A DNA stretch of 64,000 bases from Ryuthela nishihirai. Taxonomy: Eukaryota; Arthropoda; Arachnida; Araneae; Heptathelidae. The notes under the pieces are model-generated. The model had not been told where the DNA came from. It ran no database searches and saw only the letters and a list, made by a program, of their open reading frames with translations. The stretch lies in assembly GCA_038380435.1 (NCBI GenBank), contig JAWZYU010000007.1, positions 23,477,001 through 23,541,000 of the forward strand. Direction: 5' to 3'. Made by a program: the position numbers and the translations under genes. Position 1 is the stretch's first letter; each line of letters opens with the position of its first letter. This document shows, in pieces, positions 1 through 9,949 of the stretch.

Positions 1-516
1 ATCCCCTAACATTACCTTGGTAATAGCAACCATCTCCTGCTTGGATGGTCTACTCACATTTGCTAAATACACCATCAATGAATTCTCAGCAGAAACCACT
101 ATAGGCAGGTCATGTGCAAAATTCACAGTTTAACAACCCAATGGAATAGACCAAACAAAAACTCTGCAAAATGGTGTAAAGAAGAAAACAGTTTTATTCA
201 TATGTAATATCAATCACAATCTAAATAAATGATCCAGAGGATGATAAATATCTATAGGACCAAAAATATTACAGGAAAAGTTGGAAACTTTAATTTCAAT
301 AACTATCAGTATTCAAAGACATATGTATATACATTTCTAATATTAAAGTTAACTAAGATTTTTATGCATTACCAAAGAATAGTAGTAAAATTATGCTATC
401 TCTATGTCATTTTGAGATTTATTTCCTTACAAATTTAGTTCACTGTTTTCTTATTGAACGTATATTAAACATTATTCAAAACTGCTCATATAAGAAAAAT
501 TTCCTTTGCATTCTAG
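1..516 (+). other. para: Intron of the sodium channel gene (3' part)
   Basis: AT-rich non-coding sequence upstream of the first visible exon. It ends in a weak pyrimidine tract and TTCTAG just before position 517. I see no exon, RNA gene or clear repeat. The channel exon carrying domain III S1 must lie upstream of the window. Confidence 0.75.
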
Positions 517-690
517 GCAGCAGAAGATGTCAATCTTAAATATAGGCCCCTCCTGAAGGATATCCTTACTTACATGGACAAAGTCTTCACCGTCCTTTTC
601 TTTTTTGAAATGTTAATCAAGTGGCTTGCTTTAGGGTTCAAGAAATATTTCACCAACGCATGGTGCTGGCTGGATTTCGTCATAGTATTG
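517..690 (+). CDS. para: Nav1/para sodium channel exon: domain III S1-S2 loop, S2, start of S3
   Basis: This exon encodes 58 residues of the pore-forming alpha subunit of a voltage-gated sodium channel, a plasma-membrane protein that carries the action-potential sodium current. It opens with the S1-S2 loop ([17 protein letters not shown], residues 1-17). S2 follows (about 20-42, [23 protein letters not shown], split here as [11 protein letters not shown] and [12 protein letters not shown]). The family signature [14 protein letters not shown] (45-58) starts S3. The acceptor is TTCTAG at 511-516 and the donor is GTAAGG at 691. The exon is 174 nt and ends in phase 0. The exact acceptor is slightly uncertain because further AGs follow within a few bases (GCAGCAG). 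It joins in frame to either alternative exon at 15931 or 17030, across an intron of about 15 kb. The acidic and aromatic S2 residues expected for a voltage sensor are present. Identity is certain; start precision is moderate. Confidence 0.95.
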
Positions 691-1074
691 GTAAGGTACC
701 TTTTCAACATATTTATAAGTTACATTAGCATTACCTTTCACCAAAAAATAATTGAATATAATTGAAAACTTTTATTCACAGTTAACACCATAGAGTTGAA
801 TAAATTAGAAAAATTAAAAAATATTCTTGTTTTGTTACTGAGATTAAAATGCTGAATACAAATGGCATATTACTAGTAGTATATTAGGTTCAGAAATCCT
901 AGTGATAGTACAACATTATTTTTTCCATAGCTGATAGTTATTTTAATTTTTGTTTTTTGCTTTTGCAAATTAGTATGTTTAGCTGGAAAACATTTTTTGA
1001 AACATTAACCTGAAACTAAAGAATAAAAATAAATGTGTTTTAAAAAGAGAAGAAATAACTCTAATTAGACAGCT
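691..1074 (+). other. Intron, no feature seen
   Basis: AT-rich sequence directly after the GTAAGG donor. A short reading frame that runs through the exon into the intron is not meaningful. Nothing else is recognisable. Confidence 0.6.
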
Positions 1075-1252
1075 ACTTTTCCATTTACAACATACAGGAC
1101 AGAGAAAGGCCTAGAAACTCTCCTAGTTTGTGCAGGCCTTCTCAGACAAGTGCATGCTCTATTAAAACCAAAGTCATTGCAGACCACTGCCTCAGATAGA
1201 GCTAATACAACACACAAAGTTTGCCTGCTTGAACAGTAACACTATACGAGTT
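1075..1252 (-). repeat. Dispersed repeat, probable tRNA-derived SINE (family 3), copy 1
   Basis: This block is matched by 54990-55205 in the same orientation. Shared segments include the ACAGGACAGAGAA start, CAGGCCTTCTCA, GCATGCTCTA, GACCACTGCCTCAG and CACAAAGTTTGCC. In the other copy, the reverse complement begins CTTAACTGGCATAGTGGTTAGGCAGTTCC, split here as CTTAACTGGCATAG and TGGTTAGGCAGTTCC. This resembles the 5' half of a tRNA with a pol III A box. A minus-strand SINE is therefore likely. It is decayed and non-coding. Confidence 0.5.
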
Positions 1253-2159
1253 AAGGCTGTTGCCTACAAAGGCAAAAAAAGGTTTATGATGTACAAAATT
1301 AGCATAAATCATTGCTTCTTATATATCAGAGGTTTTCAAAGTGTGCGCCTCGGCTCCACGATTAATTTCCAGGAGCACCACAGAATATTTGAAAATTTCA
1401 TTAATTCCAGGCAATCTTAATTCAGTGCGCTGAAACACGGTCACAATGCTATGCTCTTCCCTTATCACAGACATTATGCACGCTCCAAATATTGCTCACA
1501 ACTCAATGTCGAGTGGGAAATGAGGGTAGCTATGTCTAGTTTGATTCCAAGATTTGAGAAACTGTGTGGTGAACAACAGGTTCACTCATCCTACTAATTG
1601 GTAAAATTTTTTTAGGGCGCTGTGAAAAAATCTTTATATACTTTGGGTGGTGGCATTAGATGAAAAAGTTTCAAAACTACAGTATTATATAATATAGCTT
1701 TGGATAATATCTATAGTTTTATATATATATAGCTATTACATATTTTTTGCAATTTATAATTAGAAGGCATTTAAACATTACCTATAAAACTGTAAAAATC
1801 CATAAATCAGAGCTTTAGTTTGATGCATTTAAAGTATGCAAGCTTAAGTATAAGTAAGTTGTCTACACACATCTGTACATAATACTTGCATTGCATGGTG
1901 ACAACTGGAGAAACAATGGGCAGACTGTGAGACAGACTACACTTTGAGTTTTCTTAGATCATTGGTTGATAGGTTATTGATAGAAAGTTGAACTATGATT
2001 TATAAAAATTGTCCAAGCATCAACTGTGCTGTCTCATAGCCTCACCATTACTTTCCCAGTTGCCACTGGAAATTGATGTTTTTATGAATTTCTGCATGGA
2101 TACAAACACATACTTGCATTAAATCACTAAGAACATATTACCCATTGATAATAATACAC
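1253..2159 (+). other. Intron, no feature seen
   Basis: AT-rich intron sequence with simple TA runs near 1690-1730. I recognise no exon, repeat family or RNA. Confidence 0.5.
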
Positions 2160-2452
2160 GGTGTCCAAAACATTATCTCCACAAAACTTCCCATCCTGCT
2201 CTGTCAGTAGGGGATATGGATTGGTTTGGAAAGCCACCACCCGTCAGATGGGACGTTAAGTCATGGCCCTATATATGGGAGAGCTCTGTGAACGTTAATG
2301 AACACACTGGATGACCTTGACAGGAGCCTACCATCTGTCTCCAGTGGGTCCCCTTCCCCCAACCTTCTCTGAGCCCTCAGAGTCCATGTGACCTGACCAT
2401 TTAACTCGTGTGCAAGAAAGTGATGCTCAAAGGTAAAACAACCCAATCAAAA
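2160..2452 (+). repeat. SINE family 1, 5'-truncated copy
   Basis: This copy aligns along its length with the body of the next repeat (2600-2915). Shared blocks are ATCTCCACAAAACT, GGAAAGCCACCACCCGTC / GGAAAGCTCCCTGTCCGTC, GGATGACCTTGACAGGAG / GGATGGCCTTGATAGGAG, CCCCCAACCTTCTCTGAGCC and the tail AGGTAAAACAACCCAA. It lacks the tRNA-like head. A third copy lies on the minus strand at 48955-49260. Confidence 0.75.
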
Positions 2453-2526
2453 AAATTATTCTACTTTTAAAATTAAGATCTTGCAAACTTTTCAGATTAT
2501 TAATTTGCAGCTGTCTCCAGACAGAA

Positions 2527-2915
2527 GGAGCAGAGGTGGCTCAGTCGGTAGCATGCCAGGCTCGTAATCTGCAGTTCCCAGGTTCGAGTCTCAGCTGGAT
2601 CAGCATTGAGATTTATCTCCACAAAACTCCCCATGCTTCCCACAGTCAGTTGGGGACACTGATAGGCTTGGAAAGCTCCCTGTCCGTCGGATGGAATGTT
2701 AAGCTGTGGCCCTGGTTTGGGAGAGCCATGCCCTCTGCACATTAAAGAACATGCTGGATGGCCTTGATAGGAGGGTATCATCTGTTACCCAACAGCTGTT
2801 CAGTGGGTACCCTCCCCCAACCTTTTCTGAGCCTTTGGGGTTCTTGTGACCTGGCAATTTAGTCTGTGGTGTGCAAAAAAAGTGCTGCTCAGAGGTAAAA
2901 CAACCCAACACAGAC
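2527..2915 (+). repeat. SINE family 1, full copy with tRNA-like head
   Basis: The head contains an A-box-like TGGCTCAGTCGG (about 2537) and a B-box-like GGTTCGAGTCT (about 2581), spaced as in a tRNA gene. The head is followed by a body of about 300 bp shared with two other copies in the window, and then by AGGTAAAACAACCCAA. The head-plus-body layout marks a tRNA-derived SINE, copied by reverse transcription using LINE enzymes. The conserved middle (GTCGGATGGAATGTTAAGC) recurs in the minus-strand copy as its complement. It is not a functional tRNA gene: the acceptor stem does not pair. Confidence 0.8.
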
Positions 2916-3249
2916 AGAAATGCAAGACCACAATTTTGTTTCATACAAGTGTATACCCTTTTCTCACAAGGTGGGGTCCCATTGTATTGTATGGGATGTA
3001 ATTATTTGCCATTATTTGGATGAAGTTTTCTTAGCATATGGATTGTGAGGGGTAGATTTATTTCAAGGCTTCCACACTCACCAGATTTAAGGACTACAGA
3101 TTTGCTTTCTAGTTATGTAAAAAACAAGGTGTTCTCCACGCTGACTCAATCACTGGATGAATTCAATAAGTGAATTGGTTTCGATATGAAAGCAATTACC
3201 AAATAAATGTATGGCAAATCCTTCCATGCTTTTGACTTATCATTTCAAT

Positions 3250-3641
3250 AATGTGCAGGTGACAAAAGATAGGATAACCTTCGCTCACCTCTAGCATTGA
3301 TGAGCTGTGGTCGGCCCACACCTTGTAGGTGGTTCATGGTTTTTCCCTCCTCAGACCACTTTTTGAAGGTACTAACTATGCTTGACCATGAGCACCCCAC
3401 AAGCTTGCCATCTCAGAAATGCTCTGACCCAGTCATCTGGCCATTACAATTTAGCCTTTGTCAAACTCACTTAAGCCCGCTGCCTTTCCTATCTGAAGAA
3501 CAAGAAAGCACTGATTAACAGAGCTCAGTATCATGTTATTTATACTGTTTCATGACCTTCACACATGCACCATCGTTTACCTGCGGTTGCTTCAATTTGC
3601 ATAAAGGCTCGCTGGTCATAATGTTTTGGCACTTCGTGTGT
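3250..3641 (-). mobile_element. Tc1-like transposon fragment (N-terminal transposase part)
   Basis: Read on the minus strand, about 3500-3290 gives a decayed Tc1-family N-terminus: SEFDKG-stop-IVMAR, then LGQSISEMASL. This is the helix-turn-helix DNA-binding region of Tc1/mariner transposases. Stops and frame changes show it is dead. The right edge (TGGTCATAATGTTTTGGCAC at about 3613-3632) has the look of a Tc1 terminal repeat. No catalytic domain or matching left end is visible, so this is a partial copy. Confidence 0.6.
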
Positions 3642-3663
3642 AACCTCTTGATAGCAAGTCAAG

Positions 3664-3760
3664 TGTTCTGACCACTCAGTTAGGCAATGATAGCTGAGTG
3701 GTCAGAACTCAGTTCTGGCCACTTATCAATCATTGATAGAAGATTTCTTCTATCAATGAT
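3664..3760. repeat. Two adjacent perfect hairpins
   Basis: The first hairpin has 15-bp arms GTTCTGACCACTCAG (3664-3678) and CTGAGTGGTCAGAAC (3694-3708), around a 15-nt loop. The second has 15-bp arms ATCATTGATAGAAGA (3729-3743) and TCTTCTATCAATGAT (3746-3760), with a 2-nt loop. The sequence ATCATTGATAGAA recurs again near 3789. Function is unknown. They may be foldback remnants. Confidence 0.8.
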
Positions 3761-3829
3761 ATGAACTATGAACCATCCTCCAACAGTATATATCATTGAT
3801 AGAAAATTTTTTTTATCTGTGCTTTAAAG

Positions 3830-6799
3830 TAAATGAGTTGGTCACAGGCACAACAATGTTATGCTCATTTCATTCCCTGTTACACAAACTTTTATAGATG
3901 AACTGTGAGGTCAAATTCAACTAAATAATACTTTGACAAAAATATTAATTTTTTTTATTCTAATTTTAATAACATGAAAAAATAGCTTCTTATTGAGCTG
4001 AGCTGGTTTAATAAACAAACCATTTGTTTATGGTTTTATGTTCCAAATGAGCAATGAAATAGGTGTTACTTAAATATATTACCAATTATATATATATTTC
4101 TAGATATGTAGCAAATTAGTTGCATGTAGATGGTGAGATTGGCACAAAAAATTGTATGCAATAAAAAAAAGCCATCAGAGGCTGAAAATAAGTAACACTT
4201 AATGTACCTTTGTACCAAATGTACCTTTGTGATACATATTACTTATGAGGTTAATTACATTCCAACTAGAAGAATACATATCACCTCTGGTGAATATGGG
4301 AACTTGTTTTCAAAAAGAATGGATTTTTTTTGTTTACCTGCTTTTGACCTCTTTAAAAGTTTTAATTTAAACTAATGGCTAATTCGGGAAATGCAAACAG
4401 TAACATCTTATTTGTACTTATACAACATAAAAAGTATTTGTCTTTTATTCCTTCAATTTAAAAATCTGCTTTTTTCACATCCTTCTGAGAAAAGGAGGCA
4501 AATTGTTTCTGTCAGTGAATATCTCTTGCCACTCTACCACAGAAATTTCAAATTTCTACCACAAATAAATCACTTGCAATATTCATGAAAAGTGTTGCTG
4601 TTTCCATATTTAGTGCCTTCTAACATGTAAATTAAAACCACCTAAGGATTTCAAAAATGTAAATTATATTTCTTTAGTACTAATCCAACTAAAAAGGAAT
4701 TTTTCAGATGATTATCTCCTAAAACAAAATAATTGCATTTCCACCCACCCCAGGTGTAAGAGGGCAACTTATTTTTGCAAATGCAAACTTCATGACCTTC
4801 ACATTCTACCATCAAAATTTCAATACATTGCAATATTTCATACCCTTCTGAGAATATATTGCAATATTCATTTTAAAGTTTGCAATTTTCAAATTTTTTT
4901 GCCATTTGAGGGTGAAAGTTAAATTTTTGGAAAATTCCAAAAGTGCAAACTATAATATTTCATCAATATATATCCAACACAAAACAAATTATAATTTATC
5001 CGTAAAAAATAATTATTTCTTAAAACAAAAAAGTTACATTTTTGCACCCATCCTGAAGGTATAGGAGTCAACTCATTGCTGCTAATGAAAACCTCGTGAC
5101 CTTCACATTCTACTATAAAAATTTCTAGCATAAGTACATTGTACTATTCATTCAAAATTTTGCAATTTTCCACCATTAGAGAATACAATTAAGCTTTTGG
5201 AAGATTCAGAAAGTGTAAATAGTAATATTTCATCAATAACTATCCAACACAAAAAGAATTCATCTCTATCAACAAAAAAAGTTCAATGTCTACAGATGGA
5301 CACACAGATAAAGTGAAAACGTTATCTTTTAAAGAAATTTTAATTTACCTCTAAAAAATTATTTCTTAAAACAAAAAAAGTTGCATTTTCACACCCATTC
5401 TGTGGATAAGAGGTCAACTCATGACCTTCCCATTCTACCATCAAAATTTCAGAAAGATTTTTTTCTTTCTTTTTGGAAACAAGATGACAACAATATATAC
5501 CTATTAGCATTACAGTTGAACACTGATTAAATTATTAATTTCTTAGGAGACAGATACAATATTAGTTTAGCACCATGTTATACAGGTACAGCAGTTTCCA
5601 ATTTTGAATGAATTGCTACTAAAATTTCATAGGCTGTAGAATCTGTTATAGATCATAAAATCACATTTATGAAAGTCACTGCAGATATTTTCAGTTGTAA
5701 AATATAAAAAGTAACACTAGATGTGTAAGAAAAGTGACTCATATTGAGGATAGTGATTATTATTATATTGCTAGTTATTACTTTAACTATAATTATTTCT
5801 TTTTTTTTTTCAGATACTTTGCAAAATTCATTTGTATTTTTATATTTGGCAAATGCATATCATCATGCTCTTTTTCCTTCGGGTATAGAAAGTGTATTAG
5901 CAACTCTTAAATAACAAAACAGCTTATACTTCAGAGCGAAAATATGAAAGTGCAACTACACAGAGAATGAGCTGCAATAAAATATCTTTAAATATGCAAA
6001 AATAAAGAAGACAAAAAATATATTTTCAAATTTTTCATGAGGTGAAGAAACAGAAATGTTCAGTAACAGAATACTGAACAACTAACACAAGAACAGAAAA
6101 AAAATTGCACTCAACACAACAATTCTAAAGTCAATAATAAATAATTGGACTGCCTAAAATTAAAAGGTGTCTTATGTGGATAAAGTGTATTGATACTAAT
6201 GTGAACTCAATCAAGAGTAGTGCAGATTGCAATAAAACATTTTTCTGATGATTCAAAACTAGCCTCAAAATGTAACTGTTATTTGCAACTGGCTTAAAGT
6301 AATAATTACATATACATATACTTTCAGATCACTGCAAGCTGTTTAAAAGGCACAAACACAAGTATAGCTCTCTATATATAATACTTAACAAGATGAGTAA
6401 AAAGATATTTAAATGAAAAAAGCAAGCACAATTAAACTGCTTTTACATAAATATAAAATAAGGGAATAGCTTTACTGTTTCCACAAAAATGCTTTAAAAA
6501 CTGATTTGATAAAAACTAATATTCTATTTCAAAGAACAGTGTAATATATGTGTGTGTGTGTAAAATATTTCAATTCAAATATCAAAAGCTTCAGTTATTC
6601 TGTTTTACCTTTCCATATTTTTTCCAACTAATTTTCTATAACTCTTCTGCACTATTATGTATTCAATATGTTGTGAATCTGTGACTAGTAGTGAACTAAA
6701 AAATCCCACTCTCTCATCTACTCAGCTGAAGCCCAATTAAGTTCCTTCACAATCAACTATCTAAAAGAGAAGGATCCTTACAAGCATATCTTTAGTCCA
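3830..6799 (+). other. Intron with weakly repeated AT-rich sequence
   Basis: Between about 4640 and 5460, three imperfect copies share phrases such as AAACAAAAAAGTTGCATTT, CCCATCCTGAAGGTATA / CCCACCCCAGGTGTAA, GACCTTCACATTCTAC and AAAATTTC. This is a local divergent tandem or dispersed repeat of about 250-300 bp. Nothing coding is recognised. Confidence 0.5.
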
Positions 6800-7005
6800 C
6801 CAAAAAAATACCTCCTCAAACAGCTGCTTGCCACAGAGGTCTGAGAGAAGCCTGTCAGTTTAAAACGCCATAGAAAAGATTCAGTATGGAAGGCAAGATC
6901 TCGGCAGAAATGCAACACAAACATCCATGCCTTACCCAGGGCTTGAACTCATGTCCTTTTGATCGGTAGCCAAGCATGCTAACCACTCAGCCACGATGGT
7001 TATTT
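6800..7005 (-). repeat. SINE family 2, tRNA-derived, minus strand
   Basis: The reverse complement begins CCATCGTGGCTGAGTGGTTAGC (split: CCATCGTGGC, TGAGTGGTTAGC), and a B-box-like GAGTTCAAGCCC follows. Together these resemble the two internal pol III promoter boxes of a Ser/Leu-type tRNA. The body ends (plus strand, left side) with CCTCAAACAGCTGCTTGCCACAGAGGTCTGAG. A second copy is at 53075-53253 and a 3' fragment at about 9893-9945. Confidence 0.7.
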
Positions 7006-7384
7006 AGTCCACCAACATCTTTATTTAATGACATCATTCCATTTATCCTATTCCTAAAACAATAATGCTCCCTCTCCTATTCTAATTAGCAATCATCATA
7101 GAGGCAAGTGGTATTAGTAACCTAAATGACAATGACACTTAAAAAAATATTTTTCTTAACATATGGAAATGGTTAATTATATACTCCTTACATATATTCC
7201 ATTCTCCCCCCTCAGTAAAAACTGATTTTATTTGATCAGGAAATGTGTCCTTAACTTCAGCAGTAATCAATTCATATATTAATTCTTTTACATTAGAAAG
7301 AAACATCTTATACATTTTACTTTGCACTTTTACAAAATTTAACATTCTCCAAAGTCACTAAATATATGTTCAAATTATGTATTA

Positions 7385-7545
7385 AGGGTTGGATTAAAAT
7401 TGGTGGCCTTGGCTGCAGGGTCCCCAGCTTGCTTTTTTTTAACTTATTTAAGGTACTCTTTATTTTATTTTTTAAAATTGCCTCAATCAATGATTTTACA
7501 TAAAACAGTGCAATTTTAATTACATTTTGTCATATGTCATAAAAC
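7385..7545. repeat. Diverged copy of the 39811-40161 hAT-like MITE
   Basis: GGTTGGATTAAAATTGGTGGCCTTGGCTG matches the start of the element at 39811 (CAGGGCCAGATTAAAGGTGG, then CATGGCTG). The two also share CTTATTTAA-GTACTCTTTA and ATTTTACATAAA. The right end cannot be placed securely. Confidence 0.5.
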
Positions 7546-8136
7546 AAACAAAGGAATGTAACCATGCCTTGCACCATGCAAGGACCATATTTAGAATCTG
7601 GTGGCCCTTTTTAGATTGTAGTCCTATATTTATATATGTGTGTGTGTGTAAGGCATTATTTGTTTGGGTGATATAAATTGGGTATTATTTCTCATAAGTT
7701 CAAGTGAAATTGGAAAATATCTATCTTTGTTAAATAATTTTATATTAGATGGATTTTGGGCAAAATCGAATTTAGTTATGCAATTTTGGCATAAAAAATA
7801 AATATTCCACATTGTTTATGCACATTGTTTTTCCACATCTAAATATAGTTTTTACTATATTTAGATGTGAATCCTGAAGTAAAAAAAAAATTTTAATTTC
7901 CGAAATAACTAAATATAACTCTTAATGGTCTCATGGTTCAGAATGAATAAATATTATCTTTTTGCTATTTTACAAGACTTGTTTATCACTAAATAAATTT
8001 TAATTGGCACAAAAATTACTATATTAAAAAGAAAACTATAATGTTCTCATATGCCAATAACCTAGAAATGTACCAATGTTACTTGTCTAGTTTTGAATTT
8101 TGTCATTAACAAAACAACTGACATTTAGTAACTATA

Positions 8137-8692
8137 CTGGTTTCCATTTAAGGAACAACCCTATGTTATTTCAATGGGATGCTGACATCAAAGGTCTATA
8201 ATTCCTAAAATAAGATTTTTTTTTTTTGAAAAATGTGATAGCATATAAAGATCTCAATCAAATATATCGATATATCAATTTTTCAACAATATTCATTCAG
8301 TATTTACTGAATTGTGGAAATTTGAATATTTAACAACAGCAATTCTAGTCTTAAGAAACTTATACAAAACTGATTAATAATGAATGGATTTTTATGCACA
8401 AACTTCTAAAATACATATTTATTTTATTAGATACAATACTTATTACTGTATTTTAATTAACTTCTGATGTAAATTTTTGTGACTGGCATTGTTATTTTTA
8501 AATATTCAAACTTCCATAACTCATTAAATACTGAATGAATATTGTTGAAAATCGATGTAGTAATATATTTGATTGAGATCTTTATCTGCTATCACATTTT
8601 CAAAAAAAAAAATTAAAAAAATTAGAAGTTATAGAGTTTTGATGTTAGTTTCCCATTTACATAACAGAGTTCCTTAATTTTTGGAAACCAAT
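8137..8692. repeat. Foldback element with ~190-bp inverted arms
   Basis: The left arm (8137-8333) and the right arm (8500-8692) are reverse complements with scattered mismatches. Matching blocks include TGGTTTCC...TTAAGGAAC, GACATCAAA, GTGATAGCA-ATAAAGATCTC, AATCAAATATAT, CAACAATATTCATTCAGTA and TTTGAATATTTAA. The spacer of about 165 bp is non-coding. This looks like a non-autonomous foldback or MITE-type insertion. Target duplications were not resolved. Confidence 0.75.
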
Positions 8693-9892
8693 GTATTTTC
8701 AGCATTGTAGTAGTACTCCTTAGAATATCTAATGGTTATATGCTTATGATGGAAGTTTAAGTTTATGCTTTACTGTCTGTTCTTGTTCCAGTATATCCTG
8801 TGAGATGATTGATACATTCTGTTATAGGATAATTGTTGAATTTTGAAGATCATGGGATCTTCCCTAATCAATGTTAACAGCTGTTAGCAAAATGTTCTGG
8901 TTGCATCATATGTGCTTGCTCTGCCTTAAATGCATCAACTAGTCCTTCATTATTAACCTCGATATTTTTGATTGTCAAGATGGTTAATTGCCAAAGTGGT
9001 TGCCAAGATGGTTGTCAAAATTTCTGATTACCGAGATAGTTTACTGTATTCCATCATTGTGTTTTTGTGCTAATTAAATTTACTTAGATATAAATTTCCC
9101 TGCATTAATTTAACCTCTAATGTCATGCACAACTAAGTTAATTGTTTATCACATTACATGCAACTTTTAACATATAACACATTTTTATAACTAGAGTATC
9201 CTCTGATATAGATCTTGTGCCATGATTCTACAAAGTTACAATATACTATAACATCTGCATCATAGCCAACAACTTATAATATATATATACTTAATAATAT
9301 CAATGCATCATTACCTAATTTTGCCACAATTTTTCACAAATTGCATTCTGGCATTTATGTGCAGAGACTTGCCACAGGTAATTAGTAGATTTTACTTTTT
9401 TCCCCAGAAAAAGCATGAAATATTACCATAAAAAGAATCCCAAAATGTAAACTACAGTAGAATGTCATTTATGCATTTTTAAGGGGATTGAAATTAAAAA
9501 AGTTAATGTAAAAATGAAACGATTACAGGTACAATCATGATTCCCTTAAAAATTAAGTACACAATTATGTTTTGGGTTTTTAACCATGTATGAATTTGCT
9601 GTATATAATATTAGTAAGAAAATTAGCATAATTATTTTAGTGACAGAGACTTTCTTTTGCTAGATGCCACTGAAACTTTCTATCTAGAAAACTTGCATTA
9701 AGCCTTGCACCAGACCAGGAAGGAAACAAAACACTACTCCAGCCAATGAGATCTTGCAAAAGCCCTTGCAAAATAAGAGAAAATTTTGAATTATATTTGT
9801 ATTCTACATATATTCAAGACTGCAATATATACTTTTAATATTTCTGAAACATTTTCTGTCAACTTTTTATTTGCTGCACATAACTAAGCTCC

Positions 9893-9945
9893 TGTTAGAC
9901 CTCTGTGGCAAGCAGCTGCCGGCATGAGGGGTATTTTTTCCCTTT
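9893..9945 (+). repeat. SINE family 2, 3'-end fragment
   Basis: TTAGACCTCTGTGGCAAGCAGCTGCCGGCATGAGGGGTA is the reverse complement of the left end of the copy at 6800. This is a short plus-strand relic. Confidence 0.5.
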
Positions 9946-9949
9946 TTAT

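Noticed and set aside
2527..2600. Functional tRNA gene
   Set aside because: A and B boxes are present but the stems do not pair properly, and the sequence is the head of a repeated SINE.
2950..3250. Mariner catalytic block (SPDL-like) on the plus strand
   Set aside because: A faint LPHSPDLRTTD resemblance only. The surrounding sequence does not support a transposase and the orientation conflicts with the adjacent Tc1 fragment.
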